From DASXUX01 sp036504595 (GTDB lineage: Bacteria > Planctomycetota > SZUA-567 > H5-PLA8), in assembly GCA_036504595.1 (NCBI GenBank), contig DASXUX010000022.1:165882-229881 (forward strand): a stretch of 64,000 nt of DNA. The letters are read 5' to 3'. This document shows positions 35,273 to 44,054 of this stretch, one piece after another; the stretch's first letter is position 1; the number at the start of each line of letters is the position of its first letter. The notes below the pieces were generated by a model. It had not been told where the DNA came from. It ran no database searches and was given only the letters and a program-made list of their open reading frames with translations. Position numbers and translations under genes: made by a program.

Positions 35273-37240
35273 ATGGCGACGCTTGCCGATCTACAACTGC
35301 GAATCGCCGCCGTGCGGCGCAAGGAACGCCGCGTGGTGCTGGCCTCCGGCTTGTTCCGGAGCGTGGTGGCGCTGGCCTTTGCCGTTCTGGCCTATTTCCT
35401 GGTCGATTGGCTTTTCGATCTGCCGTATGCGGCACGCTTGGTGTTCGCGACGGGCGCTATGACCGCGGTCGGATATGTCTTCTGGAAGTACCTGTTGCGC
35501 GAACTGGCGCGGATTCAGGACGACGACGAAATCGCGCTGCGTGTCGAAGCCCGCAATTCGGACCTGCGAGGGCGGCTGATCTCAACCTTGCAGCTCACGC
35601 GCTCCTCTCATCACGGAGAATATGTCGGCTCGCCCGAACTGCTCGCGGCGTTGGAAGAAGAAACGGTGCGCATGTCCGAGCCGATGGACTTCTTCCGCAT
35701 CGTCAACACAGAAACATTGGTGCGGCTGGCCCTCGTGGCGGTGCTTGTGATCGTGATCAAGGGCGCGCTCGTCTGGAAATTCCCGGACTATTTCTCAGCC
35801 CTGGGTGTGCGGCTGGTGCACCCTAACGCGCACTTTCCCACCAAGACGCGCTTGAAAGAGCTGAAGATGCGCCAGTTGGTTGTGCGCGGCGAGGACGTGC
35901 CGATCGAAGTCCTTGTCGAGGGCGACGTCCCGGTGCAACCCGGCACGGCGTACTGCCAGGCGACGGGGCGGGATGTGATTGTGCCGATTGAATTGGTGCC
36001 GATGGGCGGAGCGGTGTTCAAAGGCGTGCTCACCAAGGCCCTGGAAGACATGACCGTTCGCATCGACATTGGTGATTTTCGCAGCGACCCGTATCTGCTG
36101 CGCGTCACCCCGCGGCCGGAAGTGGACATCGGCGCCAGCGGCGACTGCATTCAGTACCGGCTGCCCGCGTACACGCACGACAACGATCCGCATCCCGAAC
36201 GCTTTGGCGGCTTGAGCATGCTCGCCGGCAGCACAGCCTCGATCAAGTTCCTCGCGACCAAGCCGCTTATTTCTGCCTCGCTTGATCGCTCGGACGGTCG
36301 CAGTTTCCCGTTCACCAAACGTGTGGAGAAACGCACAGAAGGCGAAGGCGAGAAGCGCAAGGTCGTGGATGTCGAATGGTGGGAACTGGCGAGCCTGCCC
36401 ATCGACAAGACCGGCAGCTTCCACATGACGTTGACCGACAGCGATGAACTGAAGAACAGCCAGCCGCCGGTGGAATATCCCATCGACGCGCGGCCCGACA
36501 TGCCGCCATCCATCAAGCTGGTCCGACCGGTCAAGGACCTCACTGTCACACCGACGGCCAAGTTGAATGTCAGCTTCAGCGCCCGTGACGACTGGGGCGT
36601 GCGCACGACTTGGATTGTGTACCGGGTCCAGTCCGAAGTACAGGGCGACTCGCTGGGCGAAATCAAGCGCGTCGAACGGCCACTGGAACCAGAAGGTTGG
36701 AAACAGGTCGCCGACGCCATCCGCAAGCAGTTCGACAAGCTGACCGACGAGGATCTCAACGCAACGCATGGCACGGCCGACGGCCTGGCGGCGAAGCTGA
36801 TCGAACGCTACAGCCTCGACAAGGCCAAGGCGCAGCAGGAAGCCGAGAAAGCCACGCGCGCCGCTCGCTTCCCGCGCGTCATTCCGCCGACGATCTTCAC
36901 GTGGGACATCGCAGGCCTGGGCGTGAAACCCGGCGACCAGATCGTCTTCTGGCTGGAAGCCGACGACGAATGCGCGGCGAACGACAACATGCCGCAAGGT
37001 CGCAGCCGGAGGCCGGGCGACGCCGTAGCCGCCGACCCGCAGGGAAAGTTCTTCCCGCGCACGATCGACGTGAAGCTGACCGTCATCTCCCGCGAAGAGA
37101 AGATCATGGAACTGCAAACCGAAGTCCAACGGCTGATTCAGGTTCTTACGCAGCAGAAGGACAGCCAGGAAGAGCTCAAGACCAAAGTGCGTATCCTGAT
37201 GGAAGAGCTCCGCCGCCTGAAAGGCGACGCGCCGGAATAG
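35273..37240 (+). CDS. DUF4175-like membrane protein, last operon gene
   Basis: Protein of 655 residues with two helices near the N-terminus (about 25-45 and 52-70), a third at about 140-160, a long extracytoplasmic beta-rich region and a C-terminal coiled coil (KIMELQTEVQRLIQVLTQQ). This matches the DUF4175 type found beside MoxR/vWA genes in many phyla. The ATG at 35273 has AGGA nine bases upstream. It contains SARDDWGV, recalling the DDxG region of DUF4175. Role unknown; it probably forms part of the same envelope complex. Confidence 0.8.
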   Translation: MATLADLQLRIAAVRRKERRVVLASGLFRSVVALAFAVLAYFLVDWLFDLPYAARLVFATGAMTAVGYVFWKYLLRELARIQDDDEIALRVEARNSDLRGRLISTLQLTRSSHHGEYVGSPELLAALEEETVRMSEPMDFFRIVNTETLVRLALVAVLVIVIKGALVWKFPDYFSALGVRLVHPNAHFPTKTRLKELKMRQLVVRGEDVPIEVLVEGDVPVQPGTAYCQATGRDVIVPIELVPMGGAVFKGVLTKALEDMTVRIDIGDFRSDPYLLRVTPRPEVDIGASGDCIQYRLPAYTHDNDPHPERFGGLSMLAGSTASIKFLATKPLISASLDRSDGRSFPFTKRVEKRTEGEGEKRKVVDVEWWELASLPIDKTGSFHMTLTDSDELKNSQPPVEYPIDARPDMPPSIKLVRPVKDLTVTPTAKLNVSFSARDDWGVRTTWIVYRVQSEVQGDSLGEIKRVERPLEPEGWKQVADAIRKQFDKLTDEDLNATHGTADGLAAKLIERYSLDKAKAQQEAEKATRAARFPRVIPPTIFTWDIAGLGVKPGDQIVFWLEADDECAANDNMPQGRSRRPGDAVAADPQGKFFPRTIDVKLTVISREEKIMELQTEVQRLIQVLTQQKDSQEELKTKVRILMEELRRLKGDAPE

Positions 37241-37249
37241 TAGTAGACA

Positions 37250-37275
37250 GGAACGGCGCCCACTCAGGCCGTTCC
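37250..37275. terminator. Shared hairpin between convergent genes
   Basis: GGAACGGC (37250-37257) pairs with GCCGTTCC (37268-37275). It sits between the end of the MoxR operon and the convergent GT2 gene, and could stop transcription from both sides. There is no T-run. Confidence 0.45.
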
Positions 37276-37291
37276 ATCCGCAACCCGCGTC

Positions 37292-38164
37292 TTATGGCAG
37301 AGTTTCCAGATTAGCGGGCACGTCTTCTAAGCTCACTGTCGCGACATTTGCCCAGGACCACGCATCGTCCGGCGGACCGTTTTCTTTCTCGAAGCAGTGT
37401 GCCCATTTTTGTTTAAACTTCAGGCCGTTCTTTACGGTCAAGTAGGGATAGTTGAGCGTGCCTGTGCGGCCGGTGGTCACGTTCTCGAAGTGATAGAGTT
37501 CGACAGACGGTTCGTAGCGGCAGACGTAGCCTGCTTCGCGAATGCGGTAACAGTAATCGATGTCCTCAAACTGCACCGGCGAGAAACGTTCATCCAGCGG
37601 GCCGATTTTCTGCGCGACGTCAGCACGCAGCATCCACGCGGCGCTGATTAACGTTTGGCAGTTTCGCGGCGAAGAGAACTCCGGGTGTAACCGTGGCCGG
37701 CCGCGGCCGCGAAACGCCACTCGCCCGCCGCGAGTTACCTCGCAGCCTGCGCACTGGATATCGTGCGGCGGCAGCGCGTAAACGAGCTTCGGGCCGACGA
37801 CGCCGATGCGCGGATCGTTTTCCAGAACGGTTCGCAGCCGTTCCAGCCACGAGCGCGTTCGCACGACGACGTCGTTGTCCAGAAAGACCCAGTATTTCCC
37901 GCGCATCAATTCCATGCCACGGTTGCGGCCGACGATCGCGCCGGCGTTCTGTTCCAGCCGCAATCGCGAGACGCTGATCTGTTGCGCAGCGGCGCGCTTT
38001 TCGAATTCGTCCAGCACGTCCGGCGTGTCGTCAGTCGATCCGTTATCGACGAGCGCCACGTGAAAGGGCCGCAGGGTGCTGAGCGGCAGGGATTCCAGGC
38101 AGCGGCGCGTGTAGGCGGCTTTGTTGTGGGCGAGAATGAGGATGGAGATGTCTGATTCCGGCAT
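37292..38164 (-). CDS. Glycosyltransferase family 2
   Basis: GT-A glycosyltransferase of 290 residues, likely acting on a surface polysaccharide. It opens with SILILAHNKAAYTRRCLESL, has GRNRGMELMRGKYWVFLDND with the metal-binding DND, and then QFEDIDYCYRIREAGY typical of rhamnosyl-type GT2 enzymes. The ATG at 38164 has no clear ribosome site; the frame is open to 38341. No helices are seen. It converges with the MoxR operon. Substrate unknown. Confidence 0.9.
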   Translation of the reverse strand: MPESDISILILAHNKAAYTRRCLESLPLSTLRPFHVALVDNGSTDDTPDVLDEFEKRAAAQQISVSRLRLEQNAGAIVGRNRGMELMRGKYWVFLDNDVVVRTRSWLERLRTVLENDPRIGVVGPKLVYALPPHDIQCAGCEVTRGGRVAFRGRGRPRLHPEFSSPRNCQTLISAAWMLRADVAQKIGPLDERFSPVQFEDIDYCYRIREAGYVCRYEPSVELYHFENVTTGRTGTLNYPYLTVKNGLKFKQKWAHCFEKENGPPDDAWSWANVATVSLEDVPANLETLP

Positions 38165-38208
38165 GGATGAATTGTGAAGCAGAACGGGCGTATAGACAAG
38201 TACGGGAT

Positions 38209-38255
38209 GGTGGCACGCATGTGATCGCGCGGCAGTATGCGCGAACTCATGCGTG
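38209..38255. repeat. GTGGCACGC palindrome, copy 1
   Basis: The left arm starts GGTGGCACGC and ends GATCGCGC; the right arm is GCGCGAACTCATGCGTG; the loop is about eight bases. It is in the same family as 38269-38318, 44130-44180 and 62394-62441. Confidence 0.7.
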
Positions 38256-38268
38256 TATCGCGCCTTCT

Positions 38269-38318
38269 GCACGCTTGAGCCCGCGCCAAACGGACGGCGC
38301 GGCCACAAGCGTGCCACC
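38269..38318. repeat. GTGGCACGC palindrome, copy 2
   Basis: Opposite orientation to its neighbour: the left arm is GCACGCTTGAGCCCGCGC and the right arm GCGCGGCCACAAGCGTGC with a CACC end. Two facing copies within 110 bases recall paired REP elements (REPINs). Confidence 0.65.
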
Positions 38319-38493
38319 ATGCTGAAAAAATACACCAACATGGCGCGTGGCTCCTAGCGCACGTTCGGCGCTCCAGTTATGCTTCTCCAAACTGTTCGCA
38401 AAGAAGCGGAAGTCATCTGGCAAGCGCGATACGCGCCGAAGTTCCTGCCGGCTGCCTCCCGCCTCCTGCCCACTGGATTCGGGGGAGCACACG

Positions 38494-39690
38494 ATGGCTC
38501 AGGACATGGAGCAGCTTTATCAGCAGCGGCTTAAACGCTACACCACGGCCATGTGCAACGGCAAGCCCGACCGCGTGCCGATCCGGCCATTCGTCGCGGA
38601 ATTCACCGCAAAGTACGCCGGCTACACCTGCCAGGAAGTCGTGCAGGATTACGAGAAAGCTTTCGACGCCGCGCGCAAGTGCGCCGCCGATTTCGATTGG
38701 GACGCCGTAGTCGGCAACATGGTCTATGGCTGGATGGGCTTGGTGCAGGCCATCGGGCTGAAGTACTACGCCGTGCCGGGAATCGACATTGGCGAAAACG
38801 TCGGCTTCCAGTATCGCGAGCCTTCCGAAGAAGAAGCGTGGATGAAGGCTGACGAATACGATCAACTGATCGACGACCCGACCGGTTATCTATTCAATGT
38901 CTGGCTGCCGCGCGTCTCCGGCGATGTGGTCAAGCCGGGGGAGCCCAGCACGTTTCGAAACAACATGTCGTTCCTCAAGGGCGGCATCGCGATGATGGGC
39001 TACTTCGGCGCGTTCGGCACGCAGGCCGCTCGCCTGCGCAAGGAAAGCGGGACGGTTCACGCGATCTGCGGCATGTTGAAAGCGCCGCTCGATATTCTCG
39101 CCGACAAGTTTCGCGGCTACCTGGGCCTGTGCATGGACCTGAAGGAGCAGCCGGAAAAAGTCATCGCGGCCTGCGAAGCGCTGATGCCGCACCTGTACCA
39201 TCTCGCGATCTCCAGCGCCGATCCCAACAAGCAGTTGCCGATTTCGATCTGGATGCATCGCGGCTGCACGCCGTTCATTTCGCCGAGGGAGTTCGACAAC
39301 ATCTACTGGCCGACGCTGAAGCCGATGCTGGACGAACTCTGGAAGAACGGCCACCAGGTGCTGCTCTACGCCGAGGGGAAATGGGGCGCGCACCTGAACG
39401 CATTCAAGCAATTGCAGCCCGGCAGCGTGATCTATCACTGCGACCAGGACGACATTTTCCAGGTTCATCGCGAGCTGCACGACAAGTTTGCGATCAGTGG
39501 CGGAATCCCGAACTACCTGCTCGGTGTCGGCACCCCCGAGGAAGTCCGCGCGCGCGTAAAGAAGGTGATTCAAGGCGTCGCCAAAGACGGCGGCTACATC
39601 ATGGACGCCAGCGCCATCGTGCAGAACGACGCCACCGTTGAGAACATGCGCGCGCTGACGGAAGCGACGCTGGAATACGGACAGTATTAG
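38494..39690 (+). CDS. Uroporphyrinogen decarboxylase family protein
   Basis: Protein of 398 residues with the URO-D TIM-barrel fold. The family covers HemE and corrinoid-protein methyltransferases (MtaA/MtbA-like) that move methyl groups to tetrahydrofolate or thiols. It has RVPIRPFVAEFTAKYAG near the start and a GGIPNYLLGVGTPEEVRARV end. Classical HemE features are not clear, and methyltransferase members are usually encoded by genes like this one outside heme operons. The ATG at 38494 follows GGGGGAG. I see no corrinoid-binding or MtaB-like gene nearby. Activity open. Confidence 0.85.
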   Translation: MAQDMEQLYQQRLKRYTTAMCNGKPDRVPIRPFVAEFTAKYAGYTCQEVVQDYEKAFDAARKCAADFDWDAVVGNMVYGWMGLVQAIGLKYYAVPGIDIGENVGFQYREPSEEEAWMKADEYDQLIDDPTGYLFNVWLPRVSGDVVKPGEPSTFRNNMSFLKGGIAMMGYFGAFGTQAARLRKESGTVHAICGMLKAPLDILADKFRGYLGLCMDLKEQPEKVIAACEALMPHLYHLAISSADPNKQLPISIWMHRGCTPFISPREFDNIYWPTLKPMLDELWKNGHQVLLYAEGKWGAHLNAFKQLQPGSVIYHCDQDDIFQVHRELHDKFAISGGIPNYLLGVGTPEEVRARVKKVIQGVAKDGGYIMDASAIVQNDATVENMRALTEATLEYGQY

Positions 39691-39730
39691 AATTCAGAAT
39701 TCAGAGTTCAGAGGTCAGAGGTCAGAATTG
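39690..39730. repeat. Heptamer array (AGAATTC / AGAGGTC)
   Basis: Six units with a seven-base period begin at the stop of the URO-D gene and end at the ribosome site of the small gene at 39744. Confidence 0.8.
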
Positions 39731-39743
39731 GAGGCCGGCTAAC

Positions 39744-39914
39744 ATGGAACCGAAGAAGCCGCAGAAGCGCAAACCGGGTGTGTGCGTACCGTGGCAAGAG
39801 AAAGTCAAAGAACTGCCACCGATTCAGACGAACCCGGAACTGGTGCAGAAAGTCTGGGAAGACGTGGACGCGGCGGCCTACGTGTATGTTTGGCACTGCG
39901 TGCTGTCGTTCTAA
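39744..39914 (+). CDS. Small unknown protein, 56 residues
   Basis: Short gene with a strong GGAGG nine bases before the ATG. The product is basic at its start (MEPKKPQKRKPG) and ends AAYVYVWHCVLSF. The coding end is repeated downstream: at 40216-40244 there is a near copy of its last 29-31 bases that would again encode VWHxVLSF-stop. This suggests that a second copy of the gene was once here and has decayed, or that a small segment was inserted by duplication. Function unknown. Confidence 0.55.
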   Translation: MEPKKPQKRKPGVCVPWQEKVKELPPIQTNPELVQKVWEDVDAAAYVYVWHCVLSF

Positions 39915-39918
39915 GGAC

Positions 39919-39952
39919 GAGTCTGGAGCCTGGAGTCTCGAGTCTGGAGTCT
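39919..39952. repeat. Heptamer array (AGTCTGG)
   Basis: Four to five degenerate AGTCTGG/AGCCTGG units between the 56-residue gene and the 72-residue gene. Confidence 0.7.
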
Positions 39953-39968
39953 GCTTCCGGGAAGACCT

Positions 39969-40187
39969 ATGAAAGCGCGGCGCGAGAAGCGGAAACGATG
40001 GGTGCAGCGCGGCGATTACGCCGTGGAGGTCGCGGTGGAGGTCGTCTATCCAGCCGACGACCCAACAGAGGTCTGTCTGGAGCCCAAAGCTGTGCGGTTC
40101 CTGGCTGAGGTCGCACGCCGGGCGGAGAAGGGCGACTTGGATTATCTGCGCAAGGTCGGCCGCGTGTTTCAGACGGTGGCGCCATAG
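39969..40187 (+). CDS. Small unknown protein, 72 residues
   Basis: Basic start (MKARREKRKRWVQRGDY) then AVEVAVEVVYPADDP, CLEPKAVRFLAEVARRAE, and GDLDYLRKVGRVF. I recall similar small proteins (beta strand, CLEPxTVxxLxE helix, GDxxYLxxxG end) encoded in many bacteria, but no function is assigned. The ribosome site GGGAAG is weak. It lies between the direct copies of the 56-residue gene end. Cytoplasmic. Confidence 0.6.
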   Translation: MKARREKRKRWVQRGDYAVEVAVEVVYPADDPTEVCLEPKAVRFLAEVARRAEKGDLDYLRKVGRVFQTVAP

Positions 40188-40271
40188 TGCGGCGGCACCC
40201 GGCGAGGCTCTGGCTGTGTGTTTGGCACCGCGTGCTGTCATTCTGATTCTATCTCGGCTGAGGCATGGCCT

Positions 40272-41240
40272 ATGCACTTGTTCGTAGATACGAACATCTT
40301 TCTGTCATTCTATCATCTGACCAGCGAAGAACTGGAGGAGCTTAGGAAGTTAATTGTGCTCATGGATCAAGGCAGACTCGTGCTGCACTTGCCTGACCAG
40401 GTGAAGGATGAGTTTTGGCGCAATCGGGAATCTAAAATAGCGGATGCTCTAAAGCGGCTGCGCGAGCAGGCTATGCCTTCCCAGTTTCCACAAGCCTGCA
40501 AAGACTACCCAGAGTATGAGCTACTGAGGGAATCAATTAAGGCATTCCGTGAGAACCATTCAAGACTGTCAAACAAGCTGGCGGACGATGTTAAAGCCGT
40601 CACTCTACATGCGGACGCTATCATTCAAGGGCTGTTCTCGAAGGCGCAAAAACATCCTATCAGTAGCGGCGTTGTCGAACGTGCTCGATTGCGGCTGGAA
40701 CTCGGCAATCCCCCGGGGAAGAGCGGCTCTTTGGGAGATGCTGTTAACTGGGAAATTCTGCTGTCAGATGTGCCGACGCAGTCTGATTTGTATTTCGTCT
40801 CCGAAGACTCAGATTACTGTTCACCCCTTGATGAATATCAGTTTAATCAATATCTCAGCCTTGAATGGCGCAGCCAGAAATCCTCCAATCTGTTCTTCTT
40901 TAGAAAATTGTCAGCTTTCTTTAGAGAGAAATTTCCGGAGATCAAATTAGCCAGCGAATTAGCAAGAGACGGCCTTATTGAGGATCTGCGCCAAAGCAAC
41001 ACTTTCGCCCAAACCCATCTGGTAATCGCCAATCTAGCGAAGTACGCGGACTTCAGCGATGCTCAGGTAGAGTCCATATTCGAGGCGGCACTGTCGAATT
41101 CGCAAGTAAACATGATCCTCGGCGATACGGATGTCCGGGAATTTCTAACGGCTCTAATTCGAGCGCGCGAAGGAAAGACCACATCATTACTGCGACTGCA
41201 ACTGAAAAAGATGCTCGATCGAGCGGCTAATAACGAATAA
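40272..41240 (+). CDS. PIN-domain protein (DUF4935-like)
   Basis: Protein of 322 residues. The N-terminal PIN domain has the acidic start FVDTNIF (Asp6), an acidic helix (VKDEFWR) and later FVSEDSDYCSP, giving the metal-binding acidic set of a ribonuclease. The C-terminal half is helical. The length and pattern fit DUF4935-type PIN proteins, not short VapC toxins. The ATG at 40272 has GAGG upstream. Codon use is visibly richer in A/T than that of flanking genes, suggesting transfer. No antitoxin-like partner is directly upstream apart from the two small genes. Confidence 0.75.
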   Translation: MHLFVDTNIFLSFYHLTSEELEELRKLIVLMDQGRLVLHLPDQVKDEFWRNRESKIADALKRLREQAMPSQFPQACKDYPEYELLRESIKAFRENHSRLSNKLADDVKAVTLHADAIIQGLFSKAQKHPISSGVVERARLRLELGNPPGKSGSLGDAVNWEILLSDVPTQSDLYFVSEDSDYCSPLDEYQFNQYLSLEWRSQKSSNLFFFRKLSAFFREKFPEIKLASELARDGLIEDLRQSNTFAQTHLVIANLAKYADFSDAQVESIFEAALSNSQVNMILGDTDVREFLTALIRAREGKTTSLLRLQLKKMLDRAANNE

Positions 41241-44054
41241 CTACCTTCGCGCCGCATACTCCGCCAGCAGGAGCGCCAAGGCCAGGCCGATCAGCCACGG
41301 GGCGAGAACGTAGCGCTCGCGGGACGTTTGGCGTTCGGCGGCCCATTGAGCCAAGTCGCGTGGGGATTCGATCACGCGCGAGTGGCCGCCGGCGAGCGTG
41401 GCCAGTTGCTGCATCGCGGCGCGGTCGGTGCCGAAGCGGCGCAGTTCGGCGGGGAAGGGGATCGTGACGAAGCGCTCGTGCAGTACGCGATTGTCTTCCA
41501 GAATCGAGAGACGGTAGACGCCTTGAGCGGGCGCGGCGAGCAGGGTGCGGTAGACACCGGGAGCCGACGGGTGCAGCGGGACGCGAGCCGCCGCGGAGGT
41601 CTGGGCGCTGCCGTCCTGTGCTGGAAACAGCGGGCTGAGCAGCGCCGAAACGTTCTTGCCGCTCAGCGGCAACTTTGTCACAGGATCGCGGGCCTTCACT
41701 TCGATCGCGAGGGTGTCGTCGTCGTTGCTCTGCGCTTCGACCGTCCAGCCCGGAAGCTGAGTTTCGCCGCGCGACTCCAGCCACTCCAGGACGGCGGGCA
41801 ATAAGCGCTGTCCAGCCGGAGAGGCCAACAGGGCGGATCCAGCCGCGCCGTCCAGCGAGAGCGCCAGCACCGCGCGGCGCGATGTTCCCGGCCACTCCGG
41901 GCCGGAGAGAACGAGCAGCGGATCGGGGCGTCGTACCACAGGCGCGGAGGCCGGCGCTACCGCGCTCCCTAGAATCGTCTCGGCATTTGGCTTGGCGCGA
42001 ACGCGATTGCGGAAGGGCAGCACGGGCCACTCGCCGACGGGAAGCAGCGGATGGATGTACGCGGCTCGCGGGGCGAAGTTCTCACGCCGGACGAAGAAGT
42101 CTTTCTTCTGGGACTCGAAGGCTTGCTCCAGGCGTTGCGCTAACTTCAGGAAGTCTGGCGAGTACGTTCCGCCGCCGGCTTGCGCCAACTCCTTCAGCAT
42201 CTTTTCGCCGGTGGGGTCGGCGTCCTGAGCATCGACGCCGATGCCGAAGGTGAAGAGCGTGGTGCGGCGCGGGGTGGCGCCGGTATCTCTGCCGGCCGGC
42301 ACGGAGGCCGGCGCTACCCGGCAAAGTTCGCGCGCGGCGGCGAGGATATCGGCTGAGGACGTCGAGGCGGTCTGCACACCGTCGCTGAGCAGGACCACGA
42401 GCTGCTCCTCGGCGTCATCATCGCGCAGAACATCCTGAGCCTTCTTCAGGGGTGCAAGCAGATCGGTGTTGGCTTGCACATCGATCTTCTTCACCGCAGA
42501 TAGAAACGCGGCATGCGAGGAATCGAGCGACAGCGGCGCGGCTAACTGCGCGCTGCCGGAAAAGGTGATTAGTCCCACGCGGTCCAGCGGCTTGAGCTTC
42601 TGCACGGCGAGCGCAAGCTGTTCGGCGGCGAAGTCGATTTTCCGCACGCCCGAGCCGCTGGCGCCCATTTTCTGGTCCATCGATTTGGACACATCAATCA
42701 GGAAGAGCACTGAGCGCGTGCGGTCGTCCTCCGGCGTCATTTCCACCGGCAGCAACCGTTCCCACTCGCCGTCGTGATGCGCGCCAGCGCCAAAGGCTTT
42801 TTCGCCGCCGACAGCCAGCAGAGCCTTGCCGCTTTCCACTGCGCCGGATAGGGCGGTGAGCGCGGGCTGCGGCAGTTCTGTTGCGGAAAGCCCATCCACC
42901 AGGATTCCCGCACAGTTTTCGTACGCGGCGGCGCTTTGGGGGAGAGAGTTCACATCGTATACGGCACATTCCACGCCCAACGATTTGGCGGAATCTCGCG
43001 CCAGACGATCGAGTGTCGAGCCGCTGCGTGTCAGCACGGCCCAGCGCGAGGGACCGAGGACGCGCACGGCGGTTGAAAGCCTGTTATTGCTGCTGATATC
43101 TCCAGGCAAGTCGCCATCGACGCCGCTGAGCCGAGCGGTATACAGCGCCACTCCGGGGCTGTCGGGCTGATCGATAAAGCGCACGACCTGCCGAACTTCG
43201 TTGCCAGGCACGCCGGCTTCGGCCCTAAGAGAGACTGTCTTGAAGTCCACCGCGACCTCGGCCGCGCCGGCTTTCTGCCGCCAGAGCGCCACGCGAACGG
43301 TGCACGGAGACTGTGCGCCGATGGTCACTTCGATGGGCAGCGCGCGGCCGAGCGGGCCGCTTTCCGGCGCGCGCAGCGCAGCAATGTACGCGTCGGACGA
43401 GGCACCCAGAACGGCGGGACTGGGGAGAAGGTCGATTTTTGCGCCGGCCAATCCGGCGATTGAGGCATTGGGTGAGCCGCGGGTGTTGCGGAAGTCGCTG
43501 AGCAGCAAGATGCCGCGGGCGGGTTCGTTCTGTTCGCTGGGAAACAGGCCGCGCGAGTAGTCTATGGCCGCTCCGATGTCCGTGCCGGAGCGTTCCACCA
43601 CGGCTGTCGGCCGCGTGAGGTCAGGCAAGGGACTGCGCGAATCGGCGGTGCGCTTGTTCTCCGGCAGACCTGAAGACGGCGCTGCGAGAGGACCCATCAG
43701 GCGTTCGGTGCCTGAATTCGCGCCGAAAACCGCAACGGCGACCTCAAGGCTGGACGGGTCCATCTCTTTCAGCAGTTCTCGCAGCCGGACGTTTTGCGTG
43801 GACAGATCGAAGATGCTGGCACTCACGTCCGCGGCAATCACCAACTGTTGTCTGGGCGCGTGACGTGGGATACTTAGACCTGAAGCAGCCAGGATGAGCG
43901 CGCAAGCGGCCAGTCCGTGCATCACGGTTTTCCGGTCGGCGCGATGGCGCAGTCGCGTGGATGGGCCGGCGTTTCGGCGTTCATGCCGCCAAGTGCGACC
44001 CAGGAAAATCCCATATAGTGGCGCCAGCAGCAAGAGATAAGCGGAAGAGAACAC
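41241..44054 (-). CDS. Large membrane protein with two vWA domains
   Basis: Membrane protein of about 937 residues. I chose the GTG at 44054 because GGAGG lies upstream; the frame is open to 44165. Helices occur at 2-18, 48-62 and at the C-terminus (LIGLALALLLAEYAARR). The first vWA MIDAS is DVSAS (Asp76). A glutamine-amidotransferase-like segment (ILVDGLSATELPQ) and a second vWA domain with DVSKS and FSDGVQ-like VVLLSDGVQTAS follow. It is similar in plan to the MoxR-operon proteins but stands alone. At about 42274-42318 two facing palindromic repeats are read through in frame as APASVPAG. Confidence 0.88.
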   Translation of the reverse strand: MFSSAYLLLLAPLYGIFLGRTWRHERRNAGPSTRLRHRADRKTVMHGLAACALILAASGLSIPRHAPRQQLVIAADVSASIFDLSTQNVRLRELLKEMDPSSLEVAVAVFGANSGTERLMGPLAAPSSGLPENKRTADSRSPLPDLTRPTAVVERSGTDIGAAIDYSRGLFPSEQNEPARGILLLSDFRNTRGSPNASIAGLAGAKIDLLPSPAVLGASSDAYIAALRAPESGPLGRALPIEVTIGAQSPCTVRVALWRQKAGAAEVAVDFKTVSLRAEAGVPGNEVRQVVRFIDQPDSPGVALYTARLSGVDGDLPGDISSNNRLSTAVRVLGPSRWAVLTRSGSTLDRLARDSAKSLGVECAVYDVNSLPQSAAAYENCAGILVDGLSATELPQPALTALSGAVESGKALLAVGGEKAFGAGAHHDGEWERLLPVEMTPEDDRTRSVLFLIDVSKSMDQKMGASGSGVRKIDFAAEQLALAVQKLKPLDRVGLITFSGSAQLAAPLSLDSSHAAFLSAVKKIDVQANTDLLAPLKKAQDVLRDDDAEEQLVVLLSDGVQTASTSSADILAAARELCRVAPASVPAGRDTGATPRRTTLFTFGIGVDAQDADPTGEKMLKELAQAGGGTYSPDFLKLAQRLEQAFESQKKDFFVRRENFAPRAAYIHPLLPVGEWPVLPFRNRVRAKPNAETILGSAVAPASAPVVRRPDPLLVLSGPEWPGTSRRAVLALSLDGAAGSALLASPAGQRLLPAVLEWLESRGETQLPGWTVEAQSNDDDTLAIEVKARDPVTKLPLSGKNVSALLSPLFPAQDGSAQTSAAARVPLHPSAPGVYRTLLAAPAQGVYRLSILEDNRVLHERFVTIPFPAELRRFGTDRAAMQQLATLAGGHSRVIESPRDLAQWAAERQTSRERYVLAPWLIGLALALLLAEYAARR
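42274..42318. repeat. Facing palindrome pair inside vWA gene
   Basis: A forward unit (about 42274-42296) and a reverse unit (42295-42318) of the GCCGGCxTCCxTGCCGGC family lie in the coding sequence, with no frameshift. The translated part reads VAPASVPAG, the same as in the permease gene at 55.1 kb. Confidence 0.75.

Larger units (their letters stand above)
38165..38493. other. Intergenic region with two GTGGCACGC palindromes
   Basis: 329 bases between divergent genes, mostly occupied by two copies of a dispersed palindrome (38209-38255 and 38269-38318) and a GCCTCCC-type short repeat at about 38447-38475. No gene is seen. Confidence 0.55.
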
